A stretch of DNA of 64,000 nt from Baylisascaris procyonis (lineage: Eukaryota > Nematoda > Chromadorea > Rhabditida > Ascarididae), in the NCBI GenBank assembly GCA_037389465.1, contig JAZARR010000164.1, forward strand, positions 3,424,501 through 3,488,500. The letters run 5' to 3'. This document shows, one piece after another, positions 12,761-27,700 of the stretch; within the stretch, counting starts at the first letter, position 1; the number at the start of each line of letters is the position of its first letter. Made by a program: the position numbers and the translations under genes. The notes beneath the pieces are model-generated. The model was not told where the DNA came from. It searched no databases and worked only from the letters and a program-made list of their open reading frames with translations.

Positions 12761-15700
12761 TTAACTTCTAAAATAATTCCACTGCCTATATGGTTCCTTC
12801 CTTTTGCTGTGCACATCTATTCTAGGATTTGCGAGACATAATGAAAAATAAGTATATGATATCATAGCAGTTTTTATGCAACCAGTTAGTGGAGAATTCG
12901 ATGTAGTTAATTTCAAATCCAAAAGGCGCAACAACAGCAACTCAATGATTGCGATCGGAAAATGTTCATCAAGAAAGTGATTACCGCCGACATTTGCCAA
13001 CGACACATCCACCCGACGAGCAAGTAAGTCTTTGATGAGCTGGAAATATTCCCATTAAGAGAAACAGCGAAGAAAATTCTCGATAACAACAAGTTTTGAA
13101 ATGGGAACCAATTTCATTGAAAAACAGACCCAAGAGGAAGCCCTTATAGTAGCATTCATGTTAATCAGATAGTTTCCTGCGGTTTTATGAAGAAGTAAGC
13201 AAGAATTCGACCTTATCCCACCTCCTCATCTGTGAAGATCGGCCAAATATGAACTTTAATGCCTTCTGTGTGGGAATTCCATAACAGAAATAGAAAACAG
13301 ATAAAATGTCATCCCATGCAATAACTACCGTGCTAATGCAAAAGTAAAACAATGCTGCAATACCTTAGTTTATCAGATCGCTCGCGCAAATGTATAGAAG
13401 GTTAGTACTTTCGTTATGTGGCTTGTGTAGAATATAGAAACGGCCGATGTTAAATGTATGCAGATCTTTTTCCAAAATATTTGAGTGATGTGATAAACCT
13501 CGAACCTGATGGGTGGGCGCGATTCAAACTATAAATACTAAACTGCTTTTGAGCTTTTGTCTCGAGAAATTTGCGAATCTAGTAAACAAGGTATTAGTAT
13601 TAAATTTTCTCCTTGAAGCATGATCGAAAGAGCTTTGAAAAATAAACCTGACGTATCGACTCCGCGCCACTTACGTCGACGAAAGGCACTGCCGAGAAAT
13701 CGATGACAACGAGTATGCTTGGCTTGCTAGGTTCCTGAAGCGACGCCACCTTTCGTGGATCAATGGTAATTAAAGCACTGTCCAGTGAGATGTCAAAAGT
13801 GAAAAGCATTCTTGCTATGACAAAAACCTTTCAGTCTGTACGTTTAAATTTGAGTATAGATTCACAGAATGGCAAATACAGCACGATCATTTCAGAAAAC
13901 AACAGCAATATTTGTTTACACATTATTATGTAGTATAGTGAGCATTTCCGAGTGTTAGCATGCACCTCATTAGATGGCTGAGAGTTGGTTACATTAGAAG
14001 CGCGAACACTGATATTTGCTAGGATACCTTTCATTCATTGACACACAACGTGAATGGCAGTGGCACAGAAGGTATATGATAGGCAAAAGAGAGCTCTCAG
14101 AATGGCGGAAATGTCAAAGTATTACTGAAGAGGATCATCGCTAGCGATCATATACGGAGACAGGAACATGCTAATAGTATTGCACGACCCGCTCCCCTTA
14201 AAGTCATTTCTATTGTAAATTAGGAGCTCACTAAATCTGAACCCGAAATTAACTTCATCTTTATGAATCTTTAAAGTGTTCGAATTCTTATTGCTTTCAA
14301 CGAGAAAGCATACTTTGATTTCGAGTGCAGTCCACAAGAGACAGCTATAAAAAAGTTTCCACTAGAGAAAACATACCTCGTTTTTGATGACTGCACCAGG
14401 GGCCACCTTCACATTTCGCCCAAATGTGCGCCCATTATCTGGATGCCGTAAATTCATATCTTTCGTTAGCGCTTTCCATTGATCGAATTTCTGCAAAAAT
14501 TCGCAAAGTGCTTCAATATTCAAATAATACTGTTCTTCAGTAGATCTCTTCCCATCATCCTTCAACGAGATTATAAAGCACTGATGAAATGAAAATTTCT
14601 GCTGGGGATGTCATGAAATATCTTTGGCCCTATAAAACATAACTTAAGCGTCAAAGTTCATCGAATGGCTGTTTATTACACTTCAGCAAATTTCATCGAA
14701 AATTTTCAATATGTTGCATGAATCTCTATTGAAATTTAACGTATTATGGGAATAAATTCATCTGCTGTAGTGTTATTTCGAATTTATAGCGGCAAAACTG
14801 TAGGAATGCAAAAGTGTAGAATACGCGAAACCTGCTAAGGTATAAGTTAAAATTCATGAATGGAAGGGATCTCAACGTCCCTGGAAATCAGATTTCACTC
14901 TGCATTTTACGACTTTTTGGAACGGTCAACTGTCACCTCGAAGGTGAGTTATCACAAAAGATAATCCAGAAAGCAATGATATCATAGACAATGTCGAAGC
15001 AGCCTTCGACCGACAAATTCATGACAGCCTCAAAGTCCAGACGATGCGACTAAGGCTTCGAATGCTTTCACAACACGCTTCGACGATGGTTAACCAACAA
15101 CATCCCATTAAGATAACCAAACAATGTGGATGGGAACAATGGATCTAAATGTGACTATAAAAGCCACGTCACCGTTCAATCGAGGAGGGAAGAAGAAATC
15201 ATCGCCGCTCCCCTCTGCACTTCTACGACTTACGCCTCGATGCCTCTACTCTACCAAGCCTTTAAGTTTCGTTTCCTCTACGCTTCCACGTCTCTCGGCT
15301 ACGACAGACAATTTCATTGCTCAAAACCAGTTCTGAATTTAAATTGAGCATTATAATAGACTGTATTCTGCTTTGGCTGCATAATGATGCTTACATAATT
15401 GCTGAAACCGATTTGAAAGCCGCAACCGTCAAACTTACCATGCATATCTTTGTGCGAATTGAAGGTGCATTCATATAGAGAATGGGCCCATTTATGCGAA
15501 ACACATAAACCTTGGAATTGTCCACCAATCCGTTATAACTTTCCGATTCAACATATAAATCGCTTCCTTTTGCTTCTTTCAGTTGGCTTGGTGAGGCACT
15601 TCAAACTCTTTATTTTACCCTATTTGAAAAGTTTTTCATTTCATAATAACGATAAATCAATTACTCGAAGCTGAAAATGCCACCACTTTCAGCACACAGA

Positions 15701-18700
15701 TGCAGCAAAAATAGATGTAAAAATGGGCCTTACACGGTTGTGGGACCCATATTCCAAATCAGTAAACGCGGTGATTACGAAAATAACATACAGATTGCTT
15801 TCCACATAGATCTTGCAAGAATATTGTGTGAATGTGCAAACGTTGGAGGGTTCAATGTAGAAAGTGAGTTGTTCTGATGGAGTCACATTGACTTAAAACG
15901 AATTGTCTAAAATGGCCTGCAGTATGCACTCAAGCTCATCGTTGAGCCACTCCGCATAAATTATGCTGAGCCCTTGGGAAACACATGGTACATAATCAAA
16001 ACACGTTGCTAAGACGACACTATTTGGCAGCAGCGACTGTCAAAGAGAGACTGAAGGAGTTCGTAGCTCACGAATTGCGAAGTGGTAATTCGAAAGTTTC
16101 GAAAAAGCAATACAGAGATATAAAATTATCCTTAATGTATAATCCTCAAGTCTCATACTACTTCTGGCTTTCTGTGAGGGAAAGAGAACGAGAACTTATA
16201 CGCAGCTTTAGATGACTGGAGAAGCTAGATAGATGAAATATTCTTTTAAAAAGGAGCACATTTTTGAGCCAAAACTGTATTTAGAAGAGCAGTTGCAATT
16301 CAAACCATATAAAAGCATTGTTAGGCAATAACTGTTAAAATTATAACCGCTTAACGTGTGCCGAAATGTAAATTGCAGTAAATTGAGAAGCTGAAGTGAA
16401 AAAAACATGAAGTGAACGGGATGATTGTCAGATCAATTAAAGAGCAACTGCATAGTTTCCTTTGAAAAAAGTAAACATACAAATGATAACGCAGTGGAAT
16501 TGTCAGCAGTGTGAATACGGCTGAGATTATCAGTCCCAAAACAACATTGAAAACAATTGTTGCGAAACACGAGAATATCAATGTGATCTGCAAAGAGATT
16601 CTTCTTCGAAACCATTCAAAATCCGAGTTAGAAGAGTTCGCAAGATTAAGCATTTTTGAAGTTCCTCTTATCACACCAAACAACAAACATGAAGGACAAT
16701 GCGGCCACATTTCAACCTAAACGACTGCTTCTACAGATATTTGAAAACAGTTTCCTAATACAAGCCGGTGTAAAAAGAACGGTGTAAAACGTCACTTGAC
16801 CAGTTCAAAAATATATGCAAATTTTTTGTTATTTAAATGATCATAACATTCCCACAGTTACGTGGTTCAGGGCTGAATTATGGTAGGGGATCACACATAG
16901 CAGGCCTTATATTCGCCAAATTTTCCGATTCAGCTTCAACAATTTGCCAGCTGAAAGCACTGAACAGGTAAAAGTACACGCACATCCTTACATGCAAACG
17001 TCTGTAAACATGAGTTTGAAACGACGGATGAGGAAGGTGGGGGATGAGGGGGAGAAATAATTTTCCGGGGACGTGACCTGACATCGACTCGTTCAAAAGC
17101 AAACGCTCAATAAATTTGCACGTTCTAAAACAGACGCCCTCAACGCGATTCCGCTGCACTATATTATAATTTTCATGAAAAACTTACTCCAAAAAATAAA
17201 AAAAAGAAAACAAATCATAAATCCTGCACATATGAGAAAATATAGCAGCAATGTGTTCAAAAAGACCACACAAAATGATTGTTCGAACCAAGAAATGGGG
17301 GATGCAACTTAAGCCTTAATAAAATACATCATGTTGAGCTTACAATGGGGATTTTTCCTTACCTGGACAGCAGATGGTTAGGAATGAACTACTTTGATAG
17401 ATTAATGAGGATCAAAAATTATTCACTGATACATCCCGATATTTTTTGACATCAGTAAGAACTCATTGTAAAACATAATTCGTCCAGTAACCCGAAGTGA
17501 TCCATTTGCATCCATTCCAGGCTTCCAGTTGCGGACACCTTTAGGTATATGAAAAACAATTTTAACTTACACAGTCAATTCTTGAGCATCGCCAAAGGTG
17601 CGGCACTTCAGATATTTTCATGAATACCGCTTTTAAAACGAGCACAACAATTGTTGCAAGAATACACTGAAAATTAAAAAATCTGCCTGTTTGTGTGCAA
17701 CGGCTCCATATGCATTATAAATTGCTCAACGTAAACCTTACTGTAAAAGTTGAATCAGTAACGACTGCATGAACAAGTATTTAAATCCCATGCAACTGCT
17801 TCAAATATAATTAAATCATCCACTCACCTCCCCCCCTTCCACCCATTCTCTCTTATATTTTAGTTGCAAGCTTACCAGTACGCTTTTTTCTGTGAAGATT
17901 TATAAATGCAGTTGAGAAAATGCTAATGGAATAGATCAGCTCACTGAAAATGGTTCGTTTCCGAATTAAATACCTCAAGGAAAAATTCTTGAATGGTCCA
18001 TAAAGTTTCGCGAATATATTGGAATAAGCGAGTACTCCGGATAACAACGAATTTTGAAAGCAAACTGGAATTGGAAACAAACCATTGGCAAGTTGTAGAG
18101 GTATGGTCCAACGAAAAGGAGGACCACAATGAGAAAAGCACATGAAAAAATCGTCTTCAGCTGCAAAAAATGATTCCATTTTTATTCTAGACAGCAGCAC
18201 ACCTTATTTAGCGATCAACTCAAAAAAGCGACACCAAAGCAAAGTTTCACTTCCTCTGAATACCCTCTGATTTCAGAATTCCTGAAGGTTTTAAATTTCA
18301 TGGGCCATGGCATCGCTATGTTTTTTCATTCGATCACCACAAAACATTCTTCTAGTAGCTGACATCGCCGATGTCATTCCTTCTAAGGAAGGTTTATAAA
18401 ATTATCATGCTAAAAGGCATCGTTGTGGCCAGTAAATCAGGCGGCTGAAGAAAAACAAGACCAACTCCTCCATTCGGCCAACTTAGACCCGATTTCCCTG
18501 CATTTTCTTCTGCAGCTCCGATGTGAAAGCGTTTGCCATCAGCGCCACACACGCAGTTTCAAAACTTTCAAGTGGTTCAAGAGTAGATGATGGAGGGAGG
18601 GTGGGCAGACAGTCGGAGGGAAAAGACCGCAGCTGATCTCTTTGGCCAAAGAAATCTAAACCTGCCACTTTTTGTTACCCACTATGAGGGCAGCAGAAGT

Positions 18701-21700
18701 TCTACAATTGCGCATGACGGAGGACGGCAACGCCTTCAGAAATTATGTTGCATATTTCGTGGTCGAACAATTCTATATTGGCCCGGCAATGTCTCAGAAA
18801 TTCCACGAGGTTTACAGCAAAAAGGAAACATTATATATGAAGACTGTTGGTCATCGAGAGTGCCAACCACATTTCGGTATTTTTTTGGCCTTTGTTTCAA
18901 ACACTCGAAATCTACCAGACAGCTAGCATAATGTACGCTTCTTCATTTCGCTTATGTTAGCAATCAGCTGAATTGCCAATAAATAATGGAACTTGCCAGC
19001 AGCACATTCATATTCAGACCAATCCAACTGACATTTTAATTTTCGCAACAACAACTCTTTATTATGCGTAATGGTATTTGCAAGATCTGTTAACGCAATA
19101 TCACCTCTTGGCTCATGTATGTGTCCAACTTGGCTCATGATCGAGAATCTTCAAAGTCGAAAATATATTAGAGCCGGATTTACGAAATTTGATGCATATC
19201 AAGTTCATCACTGGCCAGGGACCATTTTTCACGTTGATTTGCCAAACCCGAAAGGATATATAAACATCCAAGGTGTTTTTTACATCACTCGATTCACAAA
19301 CCAGGGTAAGAACAGCATAAGAGAAGTTGGCAGAAAACATGCCTTTGTATTTATTTCATCTGATCAAGGAATTTCTTAGCTTCCCAATAAATATTAAATA
19401 TGCAAAACGGTGGTATTTTGATTCACTCAATCGCTCCCGAAACCCTCCCAAAAGATAGTTTCTTTTTTTGAACTTAGGCGGTATGAGATGTTGGCAAATT
19501 CCTTCCAGATTCAATTTTTCTTAAAGTTGATGTGTAAAGGAATTGGTAAAGGAATTATCTCATTCGTGAATTATACTCACCAAAATTTGTAGCTCTGGCG
19601 TCACATCTATGCGCACGCATAGATTTGGCGCCGCTCTAGTCCAATTTTGTGGAGCAGATTTGAGAAAGCGCATAAAAGTGAACTTCAGTCAGTCAAAATA
19701 CGCGCATTCAGACAATTTAAATATAATTTAAATATAAAAGCAATGCCCAACAATATTCTGTTATTTGTCATAAGTTATGAATATTTAAAAACTGATAGGG
19801 TTTGTAGATGGAAATATCATGCTAGTTAATTCCACTGACATGCTTTTCAACTATTTCGTTATCGGTCAGCGTAGAACGAAAATCCGGCGCGGTAATCTTT
19901 GGGCACTTTCATTTGTCTAAAACACTCGTTTCGGATTCAATTGGTCTTGGTGAAAGATGGTAGAGCCTGTCAGCCCGCCGAGTACAATGCTCCCAATGAA
20001 TTTTATAGCTGCTGCCTCAACAACTAAAATTCACAGCTGCAGAGCTCTAGCTTCTGTGTCTCTAGAGGTGAAATGACAGGACAGACAGATAGATGTGCAT
20101 ATAAAGACACCTACGCGACATAACAACAATATGCTTTGGAAATACAAATTCGCAAAGTTCGCATAGAAAGGCATGAATTAACAACGATGAAATAAGGGAG
20201 CTGAAATAACGTTCGCTACATTCGAAGTGGATATAGGAGAATGTTGAACATGGAAAGGAAACCTGCGTCTTTGATCCAAGCTCCGAACAAATGAACGCTC
20301 TTCCAAGTCCACACGACACCGGAAAAACCGGAAAGAATGATGCGAACATGTTTGATATTCCGAGGGCATACAGTTCCTGTAGCGGCGTTATAGGTCAGTT
20401 AAGTTGCAGAAAAATCATTCATTCTGCCCTGTTATTTATGCACCAAAAACGCCAATCAAAAAATAGTTCAACTATTTATCCGTGAACTGAAACCTGGTCA
20501 CTACAAAGCTTCCCTCTCAACCTTTCGTTTCAGATGGATCCTGTCAACGCAGTGAGGAGGTGATTATCAAATGGGAAATATGGGTACGCATTGTCTTGAA
20601 TATCCGCTCTTTTTGTACAGCTTCAAACGTTCTTTTGCAACATGTGATTTCTTAAGAAAGTTTTCACCTCATGACAACTCCTAGTGGAATGCGAACACAC
20701 TATAACGTTCCCCCTCCTCAATCTTCAATACAGACTCTTACTTATTTCAGCATAATGAACTAGAGTTCTATTCGTGATTATATGGCAATTCGCTTGTTTT
20801 TCTATGAAGTACATTGCTTTCGCGCAAAATACCTGCGAAGATTTCAACCTTCAAGTGTTGCTCTATAAACGACATCGGACAACTCACCAAAGTGCCGTCG
20901 CAACTACATCTCAAAAAACTAATGATACCGATCAAACATACATTGTCAGTTACTTTGAGGAAGTGCTTAGCTAGGATAAATGTTGGCGAAGGAGAAGGAG
21001 TGAGGGAAAGAGTGGCTTCATAGTGAAGGATCCAATGCGGAAGTGAGGTGGATGAGGGCACTTACAATAAGGTTACAGGCAAAGTGGAGAAAAGTACAAA
21101 ACGTTGGCAATTGTCTTTGCTCCTTTCCCACATCTCGCTGTCAGGAACAGCATCGGGAACAATATCCCTCGTCAAATAGCCTCAAGAATCACCTCAAGTG
21201 GCCAACAAGTCTTTCAACTGTATGTCACTGTTTAACACTAAAAGCGGAATATCTTCCGACAAGTCCCAATTCGTTCTATCCGTTAACGCACGGCAAAGGA
21301 GAACAAGAAACTGTAGGCGATGAGCCCACAAACTACATGACGATCAAGGAGGTAGTGCTTCGAGTTCATCACTTAGATCTCAAATCGCAGATGTCCGACA
21401 GTACTGTCTATTGAGATACCCAAAGCAGGTGCTCCAGTCAGCTCGAGTTGAAACTCGAGATTACAGGAAAACTGCATAATATATGGCGCTGATGTTGCTT
21501 TTGTCGACATATGATAGAACAGGAAAAAATTTCACTCACGTGGCTAAGCGCACTTAAAACTTTTTGCTATCTAACTGCAACTTTGCTGAGTGCCTTAGCA
21601 TGTTGTCAGTAAGTCAAACCCGTACGTGCATATTACTGATGGTCGAGCGGTGACTTTTTTGTTTTCTTAGTGTGCTGGTTTTACTCGTTAAATGAAACGC

Positions 21701-24700
21701 AGATGGAGCAGATTTGGCGGAAATCAAGGAATCGTTAAGGTTTGACTTGATCGCATTGTTGCTGAAAATGCGCTAGGAAGCTATGTAGTTTAATATTCGC
21801 TCGGCTAAACGTTTGGGTGACATTCATGAGGATCGTTTGCAAAATACGCGACCACCTCATGTTACTTCCTGCAGATCATGCAAAATTTTGTTGAGTATGA
21901 AAAAATACATTCATCGTTTGGTATTGGTTACTGCGCGGTCGGTTTAAAGAGGGCTCCGACTAGGCTATCTGGCTCCGTCCTACCGACTCACGCCAACCAG
22001 GCGCCTCATAGGGACGAAGGCGGTGGAGCAAGTCCGAATCCTCTTCTTGAGTGGAACAACGATGAATCGACTCGTCAGTATCCGATGGGCAGGAGACGAG
22101 CCTAAGCCCTAACCTTCACGCTACCTTATAACTTCAGCTTACCCGGAAGTGGAAGCGATATGAAGAGACACCCATTCGTAATGAATGCTTTGTCGATTAA
22201 AGTAAATAAAGTAAATAAGTGAAAAAATACAGCAAAGTGTGAACGCCTATTGCAAAAATTATATGTCGTTATAACCAATTTTTCGATAGTTCCATGTCGC
22301 AGATCAACGACTGTGCCATTCTGTACTGTGGAAGAACGTTCTATTTAATTAGCACCGCCACCAGTGATCAGACCGAGAGTATGGTGGTAGCTGAAAAACA
22401 CCTGTTTAGTGTCAACGTGGTAGTGATGCTTTACAGCCAGTATCTTTGCCACGGACACATGCATTGCAACAATTACGATAGCAATTGAAAACGAATCCTT
22501 CCACACATACTGAATGATGCCAAATGGTGGTAAGGAAGGTGAAGGTAACCTGAAACAGAGGAATCGGTATATTTCGGAGGGCATTAAAAATAAGATCAAG
22601 TGGTAGTCAACAACGATCTGAGAGCATTCAAGCGAAGAATGGAAAGTAATCGTCAGAACATTTGTAAATGAGCTGCCACTAATCATACCGCAATGATCAG
22701 CGCTGCCTTGCCATTGTTAAGAATCGAAACGCATTGAGCAAAATAAATCACTGAACAGATAATTTGCTCTAAATTCTTACAAAATTTTTCCTCTTTCGGC
22801 TGCGTTAACTAAAATTTTACAAGCGACTTAAGGCGAATATAACCTTGGAAACTGTAAGAGTCCCTTCCAAATGGATTGAACAACTCCACAACTATCTCAA
22901 AATCTCTGCCGATATACAAATAAAAATCCAAACTCAGCACTTCTTACTAGTCAACAACAAATGGCAAAATACTTTTCAATATAAAAACGTTTAGGAGAGG
23001 CTGAAAGGAAACTGACAGGGTGTCCTATATTCAGCCGAACAATTAATGAAATAAATGACATTTGCGAGCAACAACAAATATCATTCACCAGCAGTAGCTA
23101 GAAGTAAAAGAAAACACCTTTACAAGCCGCAATCAAGACCTGTATAGAGCACCTTGAGAATTTGAATGAAGCGGTCCAGAATGTAAATAAGAACGCAAAA
23201 TCATGCCACGCAATCCCACAGCACATATTTCAGTGAGGACCTCAAGCCAGAGAAATTAAATCGCGATATGTCTAAATCGCGAACCGCTCATATGAAAAAG
23301 ACGTTTTCTCAACTTTAATTTATACGTGCAAATGTCGGTTTATTATTACAACAAAATATGATTAATTTTTGACGACTGATGAAAATATTACCCGGTAGGA
23401 ATTGCGCCAACAACGCGAACATTATGAATTGTATGAAGACCGAGAACGGTTGACAGTGCCGTTGAAATGATTACCTCAATAATAGCACAATAAAATTTCA
23501 ACGATGGCAGTCGTAAGAAAGCATAATACCTTGAGTGCATTTTTTGAGACCAAGTTCTATATAGCAAAATCGGGAAGGAGTTAGCTCCATGTGGTTAATT
23601 AGCTACATGGACGCAGCAAATATTCACAGACATCTGCAGTTATAACAGGTTAATGTATTGCAAAAATGTAGTGAAGCAATTCGGAAACATGACGCAGGAA
23701 CGCCTTTCAAAAGAAATCATGCAATGGCGCACTTACCACGAACCGAGCCACTGGTTGAGGTAAAACAGAATTTATTCGTAAAGGTGAGTTTCAGAGAAAG
23801 TTTCCTGCTTAGTCATCCAATTGGGTTTTCGAGAATATTGAGATCATCCAAATAGACATATCAAAAATGATTATATTGCTTGCTGACACTAGCAATCGCA
23901 TTATCTCCATGAGCAACAACGGTATATAATGGATGATTATCTCACGATACCCGGAGAACTCTAAGCTGGGTTCAAGGAAGCGTAATTAAGGTTTGTTTGA
24001 AGTCTCAAATTTGTAAGAAACTTCGCCTGCCCAACTTTTTTTCTGGAGAAGTTCTTTCTACATCAACTCCTGTATTTTCCACAAGAAGGGCCGTGTCTAT
24101 TTTCGACCATTGCATTACACATAGTAGTATCTTATCACATATGATTCAAATTCAACGAACATAAAAATGCCAGCGTGAAAAAATAGTCAAGCAACGTACC
24201 AATAGCAGTTCGAATGGAACCGGGAAACTTCTATGAAAATATTTGTTCAGTATGAGGCCAAGAGGCCATCTGCTAAGCAATAATGCACTTCCACCGATCA
24301 GCGAAGTAAAACCAGCATACCAATTGGCACGATAAAGATTTGAGAAGAAATCGTAGGTTTTCTAAAATAATCCAACTTTAACCTAACAGCATGGCTGAAT
24401 AAATCCAGTCAGTTTTTGCAGGCAATGCATAAATTATTTAATATGTGTATGATCACTATTTTACACTTTTCGCTGTAGTAGTGAGTGTTTGTTTACGCTG
24501 CAAAAGTGCAGAAATTGATTTTAATCTACTTAAAGTTTGTTTTTGTGACGGAATACTGACATTTTGAAGTTTATCTACCTCCAATGAGAAAACAGGCCAA
24601 TTGATTTTTTCAAGACTTCACATCATTTCACCTTTTTTGGTACGCTGGTCCATTTGTTTAGAATAAGTACATACACTGATAAGGAGAAGGGATATATATG

Positions 24701-27700
24701 GAAATGCGACTGCAAACAGCAAACCACGCCCAGAAAATTTTATGTAATAGTTTGGAAACACTGTATCATTTCGTTTTGAGTAGTGAATTAGGTTCACTGT
24801 GCTTGAAGTGCTGTTTATGAGAAGGGTGAATAGTATAAAAAAAAACCCGAAAAACTTTGCCAGTGCCACTTCGTCTTGGAAGGCCTTCCAGATCGACTAA
24901 ATCCTTCATCTGTGTGACGATAACGTGTACAGCTGCTCCCAATGAAAAACCGGTAACCAGCTGATCAGAGAGATATACGGTTAGGAAATCCAGTCGTAGA
25001 ACAGCCATCAGAAACTGCAGTAAAAAGAATTTTAAGAATCGCAAGATGATGTGAATAAGGGCGATGTTACGACCTTATCTTTCGTGAGAGCACTGAGGTG
25101 ACCAAGCGCAATGTACTACCGCTTCAGTATTGTAAGCAGAGCATTTATCTTATAAAAACAATCTAAGCAGAGACCTACTGAGCACATTCTCTGTTCAATC
25201 AGTTAATTTTATAAGAAGTTTCTGCGTATCTCATTGAGAGAAGGGTATCATAACTTATCGTTGAATCACTGCCACAGCGCTCCTAACAGGTGTTCCAAAT
25301 CTCACTTGTGCACGACATGAATTCCATATAACATATAATCCATTCAGTGCGATGTACTTTGTGTCAACAGCAATTCATTGCATCATACCAATAAACGAAG
25401 CGGTATTGCTTTGTAGGTATAAATGATTTGCATCGATTCAGTATGCTTGCTATTTCATTCAGTCGGTCGCTACTTCAGCTCGACGCTAATATTAATACTC
25501 ATTAAAAAATTATGTAGCCATTTGCCTCACCTCTACTGCGGATTTGACATCCTCCAATGTTTTGTTCGAACGACTTTATTATACAACATCATTCTTACCT
25601 GTACTGCCCCTGTGCACAGCGTTATTCCAACTGCAAGCGCACAGCGCAACTGCAGCAATGCGTCAGCGTCCTCGGAAATGTCAGACGATGCTGTACCGCT
25701 GGCATTCAGCAAAGCCATTTCTTCTAAATACCTGCCTTCACCATCACGGATAGCTTGTAGTGCCATCACCGTGATTATAGCAAATCCACCTGGAAAGTGC
25801 TCGGATTTGCCACTGTCACCAATACGGTAGGCATAAAAGAAACTTTACAGGATAAAAGTGAGGCAGTTTGTTTGTTGATGCTTGCAATTACGTGAACGAC
25901 TGGTGTGCACAGAAAATCAGAAATGTTGATGAATTGGCCAGCGAAAGGCTTTCTGCTAAGAGACCTGAACCTCAGATTTAGCAGTGAAATCCGCTATATC
26001 ATTTAACACACGTCCATTGTATAAATAGAACCTCTACACTTGCTGCTTTTGCTGGACAGACAATTTGCTCGACAGGTGGAATGGCTATTTTTTAACTAAA
26101 AATCTAAAACTCTCAGTGGGCATTTTGCAGTAGCACAAATAAACAGTCATCAATGCTATCGCATTAATGGATTACTGAAATATTAAATAAACCATTATCA
26201 TCGCCCCAAGTTGTATACACTTTCATCTACTTCCATTTTAAAAACATTATCTTAGACCTCATACATGACTGAGCTCTGCGCCAATTCCGGCGACTGTTGC
26301 CATGACTGTGCTATAAGACGATATGCACAATCACTGAAACAAGCTGGTGCAGGTCCGAATGACGCGTTAGGCTTAACAGAAACATATGCTGTTTTAATAA
26401 CATTTCCGTGTAATCTGTCGCGTGCTGCTTATCCGATAATAAAGAAATTTGATGACATGAGCTTGTGATGAATAATGAGAATTTTTACTGAATGACTTAC
26501 CAATTGACACATGATGAGAGGTACCAAAAAACATATAAAAGAGTGCCGGAAATATAGAAGCGTAAAGACCGTATTCGGCTGGCAGCTTCAACATGTATGC
26601 ATAAGCAATTCCTGCAAATCATTTCTTTTAGTTCGCTCTTTCAAGAGCTTGCATAAGTGTGTGCCTGTTCACCCAGAAAACTTAGCTAGTGGAGCATAAA
26701 AGCCACGTCTTTGTCATCTACATCAATAGAGTAAAGCTAGTCTCGCACCGTTCCTGTTTACATAAATAGCGGTCAGTAGACTATGCGTCAGACCGAACCG
26801 AACAGAATTCCCGCACATTTGTGGAGCCTGCTGCGGATCGGACAAGAAGGTGTGCACCGTTTTAAAAGTTCAAGCCAGACCGAGTAACATGGTTTTCAAG
26901 GAGCGCATAACAGCGATAGGTACAACATGGGAAATTAAAAAGTAAGCCTCTATAATCAGCACTTACAGTACACAAACGGATGATTTCTTCTAACTTTTGG
27001 TCAATATTCTAAGCTACTCCAAGCTGCCATAGCAACAGTACATCTCCGCCTCACTTATCTCACATGACTATGGTAGCAAATACTGTTGGTTTAAATCGTA
27101 TATTGTGTTCGGTACGTACTCCTAAAAGTAAAAAAAAAAGCTTTTGTGCTCGGATGGTTATGAAAAAATGCGCAATAAGAGTCAGGCAACCGCATAACGG
27201 TTGTACACACCGTAGTCAGCTTCTGAGCGAGAAAGTAGTGAGCACTTGAGAAAACGGCAAATTTCACCAATGCCCTCAATTCAGAAAATTCCCTTACATT
27301 CTACAATTCATATACGAGCTGTAGCGGTGGTAGTAATAGTACTATATAGTAGTATCACATTCTACACTCCACCTAGTAGTACCATAATGGCGAATGCAGC
27401 TCTTTTCTTCCTCCTGATTAGATAAAAATTGTTCTCACAGACGATTCGTTGTTCTGCTGATGATGAAATCTATCGAATGCTTTATTTGAGCAGACGAACA
27501 TTCTGAGTTGCATGAATCAGTTCACTACATAACGTAAGTTTCCCGTTGCCAGAGTTTACTATTCCCATCATTCCACCTACGACTCAATAAGCGCGCATTC
27601 AACGCCGTTGCAAATATTCGCTGCGCTCTACATTGTTCCTGCTGTGCATTTATGTCAGTCGCATAGAGTTTCAAAACTTATTAAACTTGTTGCGCTCATA

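Noticed and set aside
13648..13680. Strong donor GAC/GTAAGT at 13674 in SLC26 exon 14
   Set aside because: Using it would delete VSGAESIRQ, the conserved STAS turn, although it has a better consensus. The CAG/GTTTAT donor at 13648 preserves the domain and joins in phase with LIKDLLARR.
15000..15350. Reverse transcriptase remnant (EAAFDRQIHDSL)
   Set aside because: Only one short motif-like string is visible; there are frame breaks and no other LINE blocks.
18060..18083. An 18-base intron-like GTTTGTTTCCAATTCCAG after NLPM
   Set aside because: It is too short to be spliced. The next exon at 17666 (CILATIVVLVLK) fits in phase.
24618..24856. Hydrophobic frame (PYISLLLISVCTYSK) as an SLC26 exon
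   Set aside because: Joining GTGK at 24856 directly to KTYDFFSN at 24361 keeps the frame and matches the family better; this piece is intronic.
26265..26420. SLC26 exon between exons 2 and 3
   Set aside because: A possible frame (VMATVAGIGAELSH) exists, but the direct join 26501 to 25789 gives HHVSIGGFAIITVM, which matches the family without it.
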